Positions 7,621 through 15,370 of a stretch of DNA of 64,000 nucleotides are shown one piece after another. The position numbers were made by a program, and so were the translations under genes. How positions within the stretch are numbered: the stretch's first letter is position 1; every line of letters starts with the position of its first letter. The notes under the pieces were generated by a model. It had not been told where the DNA came from and searched no databases. It saw only the letters and a program-made list of their open reading frames with translations. The DNA comes from Lachnospiraceae bacterium (GTDB lineage: Bacteria > Bacillota > Clostridia > Lachnospirales > Lachnospiraceae), in assembly GCA_910574195.1 (NCBI GenBank), contig CAJTBF010000013.1, positions 1-64,000 on the forward strand, written 5' to 3'.

Positions 7621-8385
7621 TTATACTTCCTTTCTTATCGTGATTGTTCTGCATAGCAGGTAAATGAGGACAACAGCCGCCAGAAATACGAGAAATCCGG
7701 TCCAGGGAAAAGGGACTTCATAGTAGGAGGCGATCCGGGTGGAGCGTTCCCAGTCCATGGAAGCGACCGGAAAGGCGGCATAGTATCCCCACAGGAATAA
7801 TCGGGCAATCGGTTTTGGGAAAAACATGGAAAAAAGCCCCAGAAAGCATCCGATCAGTCCGGCGGTAAGCGGCAGGATCTGGTTGGAAGAAAACAGGGAA
7901 AGCATTTGCTGGATTGCCAGAAGCGCCGCGCTCACAGAGAAAGTAACGGCCAGATATTCCAGAAGCATGATTCCCCGCAGAGGTTCCGTAAAATGCCAGA
8001 GTTTCCCGGCCAGTAAAATAAGCGCGCCCTGTCCCAGAGTGAAAGCGGCCAGATACTGCAGCCCGGTCAGATACTTGCAGTCATAAAAACGGCCCTGCCG
8101 CTGCATGGTATATAATAATTTCAATGTATCCCCTTTGATTTCCATGTCACAGAGTCTGCTGGCAATGACGGCGCTCATCATGGGAAGCAGGATCGCGTTC
8201 ATCATCGGAAGATGATGGAATAAAAGGAGATATCCGGTGCGCAGCTCCGATTCCGAGGCATTTTGAAGCTGCCAGGCGGCCCACAAAATCTGAAACGACA
8301 GAAACCCGAGCGGAAGCAGGAGCAGATGCCGGCGCCGTCCTTTCTGGTATTCTGCCTGCAATTGCCGGAAAAGAGAGGGATTCAT
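7621..8385 (-). CDS. ABC-2 type permease, lantibiotic-protection type (EpiE/MutE-like)
   Basis: A 254-residue membrane protein beginning MNPSLFRQLQAEYQKGRRRH and containing about six helices, including a LPMMNAILLPMMSAVIASRL segment typical of the first periplasm-facing loop of MutE/EpiE permeases. It forms the membrane pore with the product of the next gene. The start overlaps the ATPase stop by 4 bp (ATGA type), and AGGTGAGC lies directly upstream, so the subunits are translationally coupled. Confidence 0.8.
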   Translation of the reverse strand: MNPSLFRQLQAEYQKGRRRHLLLLPLGFLSFQILWAAWQLQNASESELRTGYLLLFHHLPMMNAILLPMMSAVIASRLCDMEIKGDTLKLLYTMQRQGRFYDCKYLTGLQYLAAFTLGQGALILLAGKLWHFTEPLRGIMLLEYLAVTFSVSAALLAIQQMLSLFSSNQILPLTAGLIGCFLGLFSMFFPKPIARLFLWGYYAAFPVASMDWERSTRIASYYEVPFPWTGFLVFLAAVVLIYLLCRTITIRKEV

Positions 8386-9296
8386 AAGCTCACCTGCCTT
8401 CCCGTCAGCCGAAGGAAGATATCTTCCAGACTCATCTGCTGTTCATTTAGACGCAGGATACCAATGCCGGAACGGACCAGGGTGGATACCGCCTCAATCA
8501 CCAGAGCGTCCTCGCTGTGGCACAGACAGAGACCATTCTTCCGGCGTTCGGCGGGAATCCGGTGTGCTTTTAGTACCTGCGCCGCCTTTGTATCGTCGTC
8601 CGTATGGAGCAGAAGCTGGGATTTACTGTGTTCGTGAAGACAGGAAAGGGAATCCTGGAACAGGAGATGTCCCCTGTCAATGATCCCCACATGAGTGGCC
8701 ATCTGGTCGATTTCGCTCAAAAGATGGCTGGATATCAGAACGGTGATCCCGTATTGTGCGGGCAGGGAGCAGATCAGATCCCGCATTTCCTGAATCCCGG
8801 CGGGATCTAGGCCATTGGTCGGCTCGTCTAACAGAAGCAGCCGGGGATTTCCAAGCAGTGCGGCGGCAAGTCCCAGCCGTTGTTTCATTCCCAGAGAATA
8901 TTGCCGGACTTTTTTATCTTTTTGCCCCTCCATCCGTACAATTTTTAAAACCCGGCTGATTTCTGTTTCCGGGACATTTTTTAAGGTACAGATAATCCGC
9001 AGGTTTTCCTCCCCGCTTAAGTGTCCGTAGTAAGCCGGAGATTCAATCAGAGAACCGGTATTTGAAAGAATCGTAAGCCGGTTCTTTTCCGTGACTTCAT
9101 TTTCCAGCAGACGGATACTTCCGGTCGTCGGTTTTATCAGTCCCAGCAGCAATTTAATAGTGGTTGATTTCCCGGCCCCGTTCGGCCCCAGAAAACCATA
9201 GATACTGCCGGACGGAACGGAAAGATCCAACTGGTTGACTACGGCTTTTTGATGATATCGTTTCGTCAGCGCTTCGGTAGTAATGATGGATTTCAT
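8382..9296 (-). CDS. ABC transporter ATP-binding protein, lantibiotic protection (CprA/MutF-like)
   Basis: A 304-residue ATPase. Walker A GPNGAGKST is at 37-45, the Q-loop region is near SNTGSLIESPAYYG, the signature is YSLGMKQRLGLA, and Walker B is LLLLDEPTNGLDP with the switch His in ISSHLL. LIESPAYYGHLSGEENL is shared with gallidermin/nisin-type immunity ATPases (LanF). The ATG at 9296 is preferred over the frame's earlier start because GGAGGAACG precedes it at eight bases. It heads the operon; direct TAAGG repeats lie 74 bp upstream. Confidence 0.88.
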   Translation of the reverse strand: MKSIITTEALTKRYHQKAVVNQLDLSVPSGSIYGFLGPNGAGKSTTIKLLLGLIKPTTGSIRLLENEVTEKNRLTILSNTGSLIESPAYYGHLSGEENLRIICTLKNVPETEISRVLKIVRMEGQKDKKVRQYSLGMKQRLGLAAALLGNPRLLLLDEPTNGLDPAGIQEMRDLICSLPAQYGITVLISSHLLSEIDQMATHVGIIDRGHLLFQDSLSCLHEHSKSQLLLHTDDDTKAAQVLKAHRIPAERRKNGLCLCHSEDALVIEAVSTLVRSGIGILRLNEQQMSLEDIFLRLTGRQVSL

Positions 9297-9369
9297 AGAT
9301 TCGTTCCTCCTTGTTTCGTATATACACAAGGTATGATACAGGGCGTACCTTATCAGGGGCTTAATTGTT

Positions 9370-9385
9370 CCTTATATTATCCTTA
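9370..9385 (-). promoter_or_regulatory. TAAGG direct repeat, candidate response-regulator site for operon 1
   Basis: On the minus strand TAAGG occurs twice with an 11-bp period (TAAGGATAATATAAGG), one helical turn apart, as OmpR-family dimers bind. The same arrangement lies upstream of the paralogous operon at 14379-14394, and both end 72-74 bp from the ATPase start codon. Confidence 0.55.
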
Positions 9386-9408
9386 AATATGAAAAAGACA
9401 GAAAGTAT

Positions 9409-9437
9409 TTGACATATTTTTAGGGGACGTTTATAAT
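9409..9437 (+). promoter_or_regulatory. Consensus sigma-A promoter of a short RNA
   Basis: TTGACA (9409-9414), a 17-bp spacer, then TATAAT (9432-9437): a perfect consensus promoter. No coding gene starts directly downstream. The transcript would start near 9444 and run into the terminator at 9501-9539. Confidence 0.75.
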
Positions 9438-9443
9438 ATATTT

Positions 9444-9539
9444 GACAAGAGAGCCGAAGGCTGGGTGCAGCCAGCCGCCGGAAAATAATTTGTTACGTAA
9501 GTAGCGCCTTATCTTATCAGGACGGGGGCGCTACTTTTT
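9444..9539 (+). ncRNA. Candidate antitoxin RNA (type I, RatA-like)
   Basis: A roughly 96-nt transcript predicted between the perfect promoter at 9409-9437 and a terminator whose stem is GTAGCGCC (9501-9508) with GGCGCTAC (9527-9534) followed by five Ts. A GC-rich hairpin (CCGAAGGCTGG...CCAGCCGCCGG) lies near its 5' end. The 3' end overlaps the stop codon of the convergent peptide gene at 9531-9632, the layout of the TxpA/RatA type I system, in which the RNA pairs with the toxin mRNA. Its existence is inferred from the promoter and terminator only. Confidence 0.5.
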
Positions 9540-9632
9540 GCGTTTTATGTAGATAACAAGAGTTATAACAGCGCAAAGCATCATTACAAATGTGAATAAG
9601 TCACTGTATGAAGTGGAAAATGAGGTGAACAT
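9531..9632 (-). CDS. Candidate small hydrophobic toxin peptide (holin-like, type I)
   Basis: A 33-residue peptide with polar start MFTSFSTSYSD, one membrane helix (LFTFVMMLCAVITLVIYI) and a basic KRKK tail. This is the shape of the short holin-like toxins of Bacillota type I systems, which damage the membrane when not silenced by an antisense RNA. Its stop codon lies inside the terminator of the convergent short RNA. A weak point is the lack of a clear ribosome-binding site before this ATG; an upstream in-frame start would extend it across the response regulator start. The family call is from pattern, not from alignment. Confidence 0.45.
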   Translation of the reverse strand: MFTSFSTSYSDLFTFVMMLCAVITLVIYIKRKK

Positions 9633-9635
9633 GCA

Positions 9636-10379
9636 ATGGAACAGATAGGGAAAGCAGGGCAGATAAAACAGGCGGAGCAGTGTGGGCGTAAGATTCTGGT
9701 TGTGGATGATCACAGAGAGATTTTGAAGATGGTGGAGACGATCCTAAAAGAAAGCGGCTATACACAGATTTTTTTGGCGGCCTGCGCGGCGCAGGCCATG
9801 AAATGTTTTCTCTCGGAAAAGCCGGATTTGATTATTCTGGATATTATGCTTCCCGATGAGGATGGTTTTTCTTTGTTTCAAAGAATTCGGGAAAAAGCAG
9901 ACGTTCCGATTCTTTTTTTATCTGCGAAAGACGAGGATGAAGACCGGCTCTTCGGGCTGGGCCTGGGCGCGGATGATTATATAACAAAACCTTTCCTGCC
10001 GGAAGAACTGGCGCTGCGGATCGGGGTGATCTTAAAGAGAGCGTATTCGATTCCGGAGGAACAAAGGGAGAAGGAGAGGCATTTCTTTCTGGGAGAACGG
10101 GAGATTCTGCCGGAACGTGCGGTAGTAAAGTATAGAGATCAGGAAAATACGCTGACGGCCAAGGAATTGATGCTGCTGGAGAAACTGTATCAGAACAGGG
10201 GAAGAATTGTGACCTTTGACACCCTGTGTAATGCCGTCTGGGGAGACTCTTATTATGGTTATGAAAATACACTGATGGTACATATCCGTCATCTCCGGGA
10301 AAAGATTGAGGAGGATCCGTCCCATCCCAGATGGATTCTAACGGCACGGGGGCTGGGATACCGGCTGGTAAAGGAGTAA
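9636..10379 (+). CDS. OmpR-family response regulator, module 1 (CprR-like)
   Basis: A 247-residue two-domain regulator. The receiver domain has the acidic pair VVDD (23-25), phosphoacceptor Asp69 in LIILDIMLPD and Lys118 in TKPF. The C-terminal winged helix has the usual LTAKELMLLEKLYQNRGRIVTF and GLGYRL endings. It presumably controls the neighbouring ABC operon in response to peptides sensed by the next gene's product. GAGGTG precedes the start. The kinase gene follows 5 bp after the stop. Confidence 0.9.
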   Translation: MEQIGKAGQIKQAEQCGRKILVVDDHREILKMVETILKESGYTQIFLAACAAQAMKCFLSEKPDLIILDIMLPDEDGFSLFQRIREKADVPILFLSAKDEDEDRLFGLGLGADDYITKPFLPEELALRIGVILKRAYSIPEEQREKERHFFLGEREILPERAVVKYRDQENTLTAKELMLLEKLYQNRGRIVTFDTLCNAVWGDSYYGYENTLMVHIRHLREKIEEDPSHPRWILTARGLGYRLVKE

Positions 10380-10384
10380 AGAAC

Positions 10385-11776
10385 ATGAAAAGTCTGTTTC
10401 GGATTATCCGCCGGTATTCACTGACGGTAGGAATGATTATCCTGGTGATTCTGGCAGTCAACGGCTGTGTCCTGCTTGGTATGGGGTATTATATTGCAGA
10501 AGAGGAAGGAACACAGTTCCCCTCTGCATGGATGAGTATGCGGACGATGGAAGAGATAGGAAAGGAGCTTCAGGAGACAGACGGAACCTTTCTGTTGAGC
10601 AAAGAAGGGATGGAGACACTGGAGAAATCCGTATTTTCCTGGGCGATGGCATTAAATCCAGGGGGAAACGTAGTCTGGGAATGGCAGCTTCCGTCCACAT
10701 TCTCCAGGCAGTACAGCCTGCAGGAAGTGGCTGTGTTTTCCCGGTGGTATCTAAACGGGTATCCGGTGAAAATATGGACGAATGATGATACAGTGCTGGT
10801 ATTTGGCTGTGATCCTGACAAGGTGATTCGTTATAATGTGATCGTGACCTCTTCCTTGTTCCAGAATCTGCCGCTTTTTATAAAAGCGGTCATTCTGATC
10901 AACCTTCTGGTCGCGGCAGTACTTATTTTGGGATTTGGATATCGGTTCCATCAGACGATGAAGCCGATTGTACAGGGAATTGAAAGCCTGGCAGCACAGA
11001 AGCCGGTCGCTCTGAAAGAAAAAGGACTGGCCGGGGAACTGGCGGGAAAACTGAATGAAACGTCAGAGTTTCTTCTGACACAGAGTCAGGCGCTGGCCAG
11101 AAGGGATTCCGCCAGAACAGAGTGGATTGCCGGGGTATCCCATGACATCCGAACGCCCCTTTCTTTGATTGTAGGGCATTCGGACAGGCTGTCCAGGGAT
11201 GCTTCCTTAAGCCTGGAGAACCGGGGGCTTGCGGCGAGTATCCGCAGGCAGAGTCTGTTGATCCGACAGTTGATTGCAGACTTGAATCTGGCGTCTAAAC
11301 TGGCGTATCAGGCGCAGCCTCTGAAAAAGAAAGAATGTCTGCCGGCCGCGTTGCTTCGAAGCTGCGTGAGTGATATTTATAATGAAGAAATAGACAGGGG
11401 CAGCGGTGCGGGATACGAATTTGACATTCTGGTAAGGGAAGAAATGGAACAGATTCAGGTGAGAGCGGACGAAGGGCTGCTTTTGCGGGCGCTGCGGAAT
11501 CTCCTGGGAAACAGCGTCCGGCACAATCCCGAAGGTTGTCATGTGACGGTATCACTGACGGCGCAGGAAGAGTTTATATGGTTTTCCGTAAGGGATACAG
11601 GCCACGGGATTCCACGGATTGTGGTGCAAAACCTGGAGAATCCCGACAGTGAGGTGCACATCATGGGACTCAGACTGGTGGATCAGATCGCGAAAGCCCA
11701 TGGCGGAAGACTGGACTTTGAAGAAAGGGCGGAGGGGAGTTATGATGCGCGTTTCTGTATCAGTTTCCCGTCTTAA
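10385..11776 (+). CDS. Sensor histidine kinase, module 1 (CprK-like)
   Basis: A 463-residue membrane kinase with transmembrane helices at about 14-36 and 164-186 flanking a ~125-residue outside domain. His253 in GVSHDIRTPLS is the phosphorylation site; the ATPase domain shows LRNLLGNSVRHN (N box) and DTGHGI (G1). The start at 10385 follows AAGGAG and is preferred over an earlier in-frame ATG inside the regulator. The gene ends 4 bp into the stop of the convergent small membrane protein gene. Confidence 0.9.
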   Translation: MKSLFRIIRRYSLTVGMIILVILAVNGCVLLGMGYYIAEEEGTQFPSAWMSMRTMEEIGKELQETDGTFLLSKEGMETLEKSVFSWAMALNPGGNVVWEWQLPSTFSRQYSLQEVAVFSRWYLNGYPVKIWTNDDTVLVFGCDPDKVIRYNVIVTSSLFQNLPLFIKAVILINLLVAAVLILGFGYRFHQTMKPIVQGIESLAAQKPVALKEKGLAGELAGKLNETSEFLLTQSQALARRDSARTEWIAGVSHDIRTPLSLIVGHSDRLSRDASLSLENRGLAASIRRQSLLIRQLIADLNLASKLAYQAQPLKKKECLPAALLRSCVSDIYNEEIDRGSGAGYEFDILVREEMEQIQVRADEGLLLRALRNLLGNSVRHNPEGCHVTVSLTAQEEFIWFSVRDTGHGIPRIVVQNLENPDSEVHIMGLRLVDQIAKAHGGRLDFEERAEGSYDARFCISFPS

Positions 11777-12063
11777 AGGAATTGTGAATTTACCATCATC
11801 CCTAAAAACAGGATGCCCGCCGCGGCATAAAGAACGTTTATCACCAGGCAGACTTTCATCCAGTTGTTCCGGACGTTTGCTTTTCCATAGGAAATGCCTG
11901 TGAATATGCCGCTAAAAATCATGAATATGGCGTAGCCGGCAATCATGATCTCGGCAGCGGGCGACTGCAGCGCCCATTCGTATCTTCGAAGCAAAAGGAT
12001 ACTCCAGGGAATAAAAAGCAGAATTGTGCTGATTGTGGTTAAAATTTTGTTTTTTATCATCAT
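11773..12063 (-). CDS. Small membrane protein of ABC operon 2
   Basis: A 96-residue protein with three predicted helices (about 8-24, 38-60, 69-92). I do not recognise the family. It is the last gene of the second transporter operon, 2 bp after a permease gene, and operon 1 lacks a counterpart. Its stop overlaps the end of the kinase gene on the other strand. A role as an accessory subunit of the transporter or in self-protection is a guess from position. Confidence 0.6.
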   Translation of the reverse strand: MMIKNKILTTISTILLFIPWSILLLRRYEWALQSPAAEIMIAGYAIFMIFSGIFTGISYGKANVRNNWMKVCLVINVLYAAAGILFLGMMVNSQFL

Positions 12064-12065
12064 AG

Positions 12066-12836
12066 TTATCTCCTTTCCGCCTGCCCGAAACAGAGGCAGG
12101 AACTTGCAAAACAGAATAAGGTAATAAGGATTGCAGCAGGGATCCAGGGAAGGAACCGTACCTGCGCGGTGTCAAGATTTGCGGCCAGTTTCCCATATTC
12201 CGATGTAATCACAAAGAACGGATAGGACATCGGATAAGCAAACCAGGCCTTTGTATTGATAAGTAATACGGACGGCACAATGGAAGCCAGGCCGATACCG
12301 ACAGAAAAAATGGGTGTCCGGATGCAGACGGACAGCATCCAGAAAAATGCAAGCATCGGGATGGCAGACAGGAACAAAAAAGTAAGTTCTTTGCCGACAA
12401 ATAGCGGGGACAAAGTAAAACAGTAGTTTTGCGATGCGGAACAAATGGCGGCGCTGATATAGTACATTCCTGTCATGATCAAAATCTGTACGGCGGAGAG
12501 TGCGAGCAGCACCATAAACTTGGCGCAGCAGAGACTGACCGTATGGACGGGAAGCGCAAGCATTTTCAGGATGCCTTTGTTGGCACGTTCTGTATGATTC
12601 AGGAGAACGGTGCTGACAACCATACTGGCGGGAAATAGAAACCAGGACATGGCCAGGAAACCCTGAATAAAGAAATTGTGCTCCGGAGAAATCCCTTCCG
12701 CCTGCATTGTAAAGTTCAAATCTGAATGGAGGATGGACGGGATCCAGAGGATGATTGCTGCGGCGAACAGAATCCACAGGATTCCCGTGCGTTTTATTTT
12801 TAGAAATTCGATGCGGACCAGCGAGAAAAAGTTCAT
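12066..12836 (-). CDS. ABC-2 type permease, operon 2 (MutG-like)
   Basis: A 256-residue protein with about six membrane helices, starting MNFFSLVRIEFLKIKRTG. The first loop has FLAMSWFLFPASMVVSTVLL, typical of LanE/LanG permeases. It pairs with the other permease and the ATPase to remove antimicrobial peptides from the membrane. The reading frame is open further upstream, but GGAGGGC eight bases before 12836 fixes the start, which overlaps the preceding gene's stop by 4 bp. Confidence 0.8.
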   Translation of the reverse strand: MNFFSLVRIEFLKIKRTGILWILFAAAIILWIPSILHSDLNFTMQAEGISPEHNFFIQGFLAMSWFLFPASMVVSTVLLNHTERANKGILKMLALPVHTVSLCCAKFMVLLALSAVQILIMTGMYYISAAICSASQNYCFTLSPLFVGKELTFLFLSAIPMLAFFWMLSVCIRTPIFSVGIGLASIVPSVLLINTKAWFAYPMSYPFFVITSEYGKLAANLDTAQVRFLPWIPAAILITLFCFASSCLCFGQAERR

Positions 12837-13555
12837 GCAAATGCCCTCCTTCGTTTTGTAAATAACAGTTGTGTCAAAATAAGAATTCCCAATTCGATGA
12901 CCATTGCACAGAGGAAATGAGTCGCCGCTGCTGTGTCTGTCCCTGTAAGTGTCTGAAACGGGGCTGCAAATGGAAAGAGAGAAAGGAAAAAGGAGTCTGT
13001 CGGCAGCAGGGTTGCCGTAAAGATGCAAAGGACTCCGATTCCAAGTGAGATCCACATATTCTGGCAGGCTTCTGAAATCAGAAGGGACAACAGAATGCAG
13101 GGCAGCATCAGCAGGAGCATATAGCCGAAATTTTTGCATAACCCCCAGTAAAAATCAATTCCGATTTTAAACCAGTGACAGGAACAAAAGGCGATGGCTC
13201 CGGCTTCCATGGAAAGCACAAGTACGCTCATAAAAAAGGTCAGTATCGTTTTGCCAAAGAAAATGGAGTCTTCCCGAATCGGGAGGGAGCACATTTTCTG
13301 CATGGCATTGTCCGCATACTCCGTATGATACAGAAGACAGGCTCCCACGACGACAAGCAATACGTTCAACATGGCCATCATCTGCCAGTTCGCTTCCAGC
13401 AGAGTTTGAAGCGGAGGTTCTTCCCGCATAAGATACAATTCGGACCGAAAGGCCATATTCAGAAGCGGAACAGCCGCGGCAAGAATCCCGCCGCCCCAAA
13501 AGGCAGGAACAAAACCGGTTCTTTTTATTTTTTTCCATTCCAGAAAAAGATTCAT
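12833..13555 (-). CDS. ABC-2 type permease, operon 2 (MutE-like)
   Basis: A 240-residue membrane protein with six predicted helices, starting MNLFLEWKKIKRTGFVPAFW. MMAMLNVLLVVVGACLLYHTEY corresponds to the conserved first-loop segment of the family. It is coupled to the ATPase gene upstream (4-bp overlap) and the second permease downstream (4-bp overlap). It belongs to the same transporter class as the 7621-8385 gene but the two sequences are clearly diverged. Confidence 0.8.
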   Translation of the reverse strand: MNLFLEWKKIKRTGFVPAFWGGGILAAAVPLLNMAFRSELYLMREEPPLQTLLEANWQMMAMLNVLLVVVGACLLYHTEYADNAMQKMCSLPIREDSIFFGKTILTFFMSVLVLSMEAGAIAFCSCHWFKIGIDFYWGLCKNFGYMLLLMLPCILLSLLISEACQNMWISLGIGVLCIFTATLLPTDSFFLSLFPFAAPFQTLTGTDTAAATHFLCAMVIELGILILTQLLFTKRRRAFA

Positions 13556-14307
13556 CGTAAAACTCCTTTCTGTTGATTGTCCGCGTCAATGAAAGCGAGA
13601 AACATATCTTCCAGATTATCCGTGGGGTACCCCAAAGAGGCGGCCTGGTTCTTTAGTTTTTTCAAAGTTCCTTCAAACAACAAATGTCCATGGTTCAGAA
13701 TGCCGATGTGATCTGCCATGAGCTCGATCTCGGACAGCAGATGCGAGGAGACCAGGACGGTACAGTCAAATTTTTCCGGCAGAGAACGAATCAATGCGCG
13801 GATTTCATGGATGCCCACAGGATCCAGTCCGTTGGTAGGTTCGTCCAGGATCAAAATGGGCGGTTTCCCGATCAAAGCGCCGGCGAGTCCAAGCCGCTGT
13901 TTCATTCCGAGAGAGTAATTTCTTGCCAGTCGTTTTTTAAACGGAGTAAGCCCGACGATTTCAAGCGCTTCCGATACAGAAGACTTCGGAAGCTCTAATA
14001 TTTTACGGATAATTTCCAGGTTTTCCTCCCCGCTTAAATTTCCATAAAATGCAGGAGCTTCGATGAAAGAACCGACCTCTTTTAGAATCTCCTCCCTGTC
14101 TTTTGGGTATTTTTTCCGGTCGATTGTAAAAGAGCCGCCGGTTGGCTTTGTCAGTCCCAGGAACATTTTCATAGTGGTGGATTTGCCTGCGCCGTTGGGG
14201 CCGAGAAAACCATATACCGAACCTCGCGGAACATGAAGACTGACGTTCGAAACCGCCGTAAAATCGGCATAAGATTTGCTTAAATTCTGCGTTTCAATAA
14301 TATACAT
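13552..14307 (-). CDS. ABC transporter ATP-binding protein, operon 2 (CprA/MutF-like)
   Basis: A 251-residue ATPase with Walker A GPNGAGKST at 36-44, signature YSLGMKQRLGLAGAL, Walker B ILILDEPTNGLDP and switch His in VSSHLL. SFIEAPAFYGNLSGEENLEI is the LanF-type segment also seen in the operon 1 ATPase, so the two are paralogues. The start at 14307 follows AAAGGAGTG; the longer open frame has no ribosome-binding site. TAAGG direct repeats lie 72 bp upstream. Confidence 0.88.
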   Translation of the reverse strand: MYIIETQNLSKSYADFTAVSNVSLHVPRGSVYGFLGPNGAGKSTTMKMFLGLTKPTGGSFTIDRKKYPKDREEILKEVGSFIEAPAFYGNLSGEENLEIIRKILELPKSSVSEALEIVGLTPFKKRLARNYSLGMKQRLGLAGALIGKPPILILDEPTNGLDPVGIHEIRALIRSLPEKFDCTVLVSSHLLSEIELMADHIGILNHGHLLFEGTLKKLKNQAASLGYPTDNLEDMFLAFIDADNQQKGVLR

Positions 14308-14378
14308 GCTGTGTACACTCCTTTCTGATCTTTCTAAATGTAGTTTACGACATGAACCTTGCGGCAACATTCTCTTTG

Positions 14379-14394
14379 CCTTACAATTACCTTA
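14379..14394 (-). promoter_or_regulatory. TAAGG direct repeat, candidate response-regulator site for operon 2
   Basis: On the minus strand TAAGGTAATTGTAAGG has two TAAGG words with an 11-bp period, matching the site upstream of operon 1 in sequence, period and distance to the start codon. Confidence 0.55.
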
Positions 14395-14554
14395 CATTTT
14401 GCCGTACAGGAGAAAACCGGATTGAAATGTGTTATAATTTTTAAGAACACTTTTATCGGACGAAAAGCGTACATGTACAGAAGATATGGAACGTGGAAAG
14501 TCCAAAAGAGTTATACCTGATTGGATATTAGAGTCTGTTAAGGTACGCCTTGTG

Positions 14555-14622
14555 GGTATACTTTGGTGGACGGCAGCAGCCGTTTGTCCGTACGGAACAC
14601 ATTGGATACGGAATGTCGAGGA
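14555..14622 (+). repeat. Degenerate family A repeat
   Basis: GGGTATACTTTGGTGGACGG followed by an ACGGC...GCCGT inner hairpin, TTTGTCCGTACGGAACACAT and GGATACGGAATGTC. This keeps the order of the family A consensus with many changes. A further possible fragment (TTTTATCGGAC) lies at about 14451. The copy occupies the leader of the second regulator gene. Confidence 0.55.
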
Positions 14623-14664
14623 GTATACTTGCTATAAAAAATAGAAATGAAGAGGGTGTTTTTT

Positions 14665-15369
14665 ATGGATGTTACGTACCTGAAAGAGAAACGTCTGCTC
14701 CTTGTGGATGACGAGCAGGCGCTTCTGGATATGGTAGTATCTATTTTGAAAGCAGAGGGATTTCAGAATATCGCGGTGGCGAAGAACAGCAGGGATGCGC
14801 TTGCCCTGGCAGACCGTTTTCTGCCGGAACTTGCGATTCTGGATGTGATGCTTCCGGATGGGGATGGATTTTCTCTGCTGGAGCAATTAAAACAGAAGAG
14901 AGAATATCCGGTACTGTTTTTGACTGCCTGTGGAGAAGAGGAAGAGAAATTTAAGGGATTTGGCCTGGGCGCGGATGATTATATTGTGAAACCGTTTCTG
15001 CCCAGAGAGTTGATTTTCCGTGTTCTGGCAATTCTGCGCAGAAGTTATAAAGAGGAAAATCCTCTTGTAAAATTGCAGAACAGTGAAATTGATTTTGAAC
15101 GTGCACAGGTGCGCCGGGACGGAGAGACGATCGCGCTGACAGCGAAAGAGTATGAAATCCTGTCCGCACTGTATCGTAACGCGGGTCGCATTGTGACCAT
15201 AGACGCTTTATGCGAAGCGGCCTGGGGAGAAAATCCGTATGGTTATGAAAATTCGCTGATGGCACATATTCGCCGCATCCGGGAAAAGATCGAAAAAAAT
15301 CCTTCCCGTCCCGTGTCTCTGCTCACAGTAAAAGGGTTAGGGTACAAACTGCTTGTGGAGGGAAAATAG
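14665..15369 (+). CDS. OmpR-family response regulator, module 2 (CprR-like)
   Basis: A 234-residue regulator with receiver residues VDDE (14-17), phosphoacceptor Asp60 in LAILDVMLPD and Lys109 in VKPFLP, and a winged-helix C-terminus (LTAKEYEILSALYRNAGRI). It is a clear paralogue of the 9636 regulator. The ATG at 14665 is preferred to the one at 14647 because GAGGGTG lies between them at the right distance. The kinase starts 2 bp after its stop. Its likely target is the divergent ABC operon. Confidence 0.9.
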   Translation: MDVTYLKEKRLLLVDDEQALLDMVVSILKAEGFQNIAVAKNSRDALALADRFLPELAILDVMLPDGDGFSLLEQLKQKREYPVLFLTACGEEEEKFKGFGLGADDYIVKPFLPRELIFRVLAILRRSYKEENPLVKLQNSEIDFERAQVRRDGETIALTAKEYEILSALYRNAGRIVTIDALCEAAWGENPYGYENSLMAHIRRIREKIEKNPSRPVSLLTVKGLGYKLLVEGK

Positions 15370-15370
15370 C

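Noticed and set aside
9636-9650. ATG at 9631 as start of the response regulator
   Set aside because: It runs into a stop after five codons; the ATG at 9636 continues into the receiver domain with GAGGTG at proper spacing.
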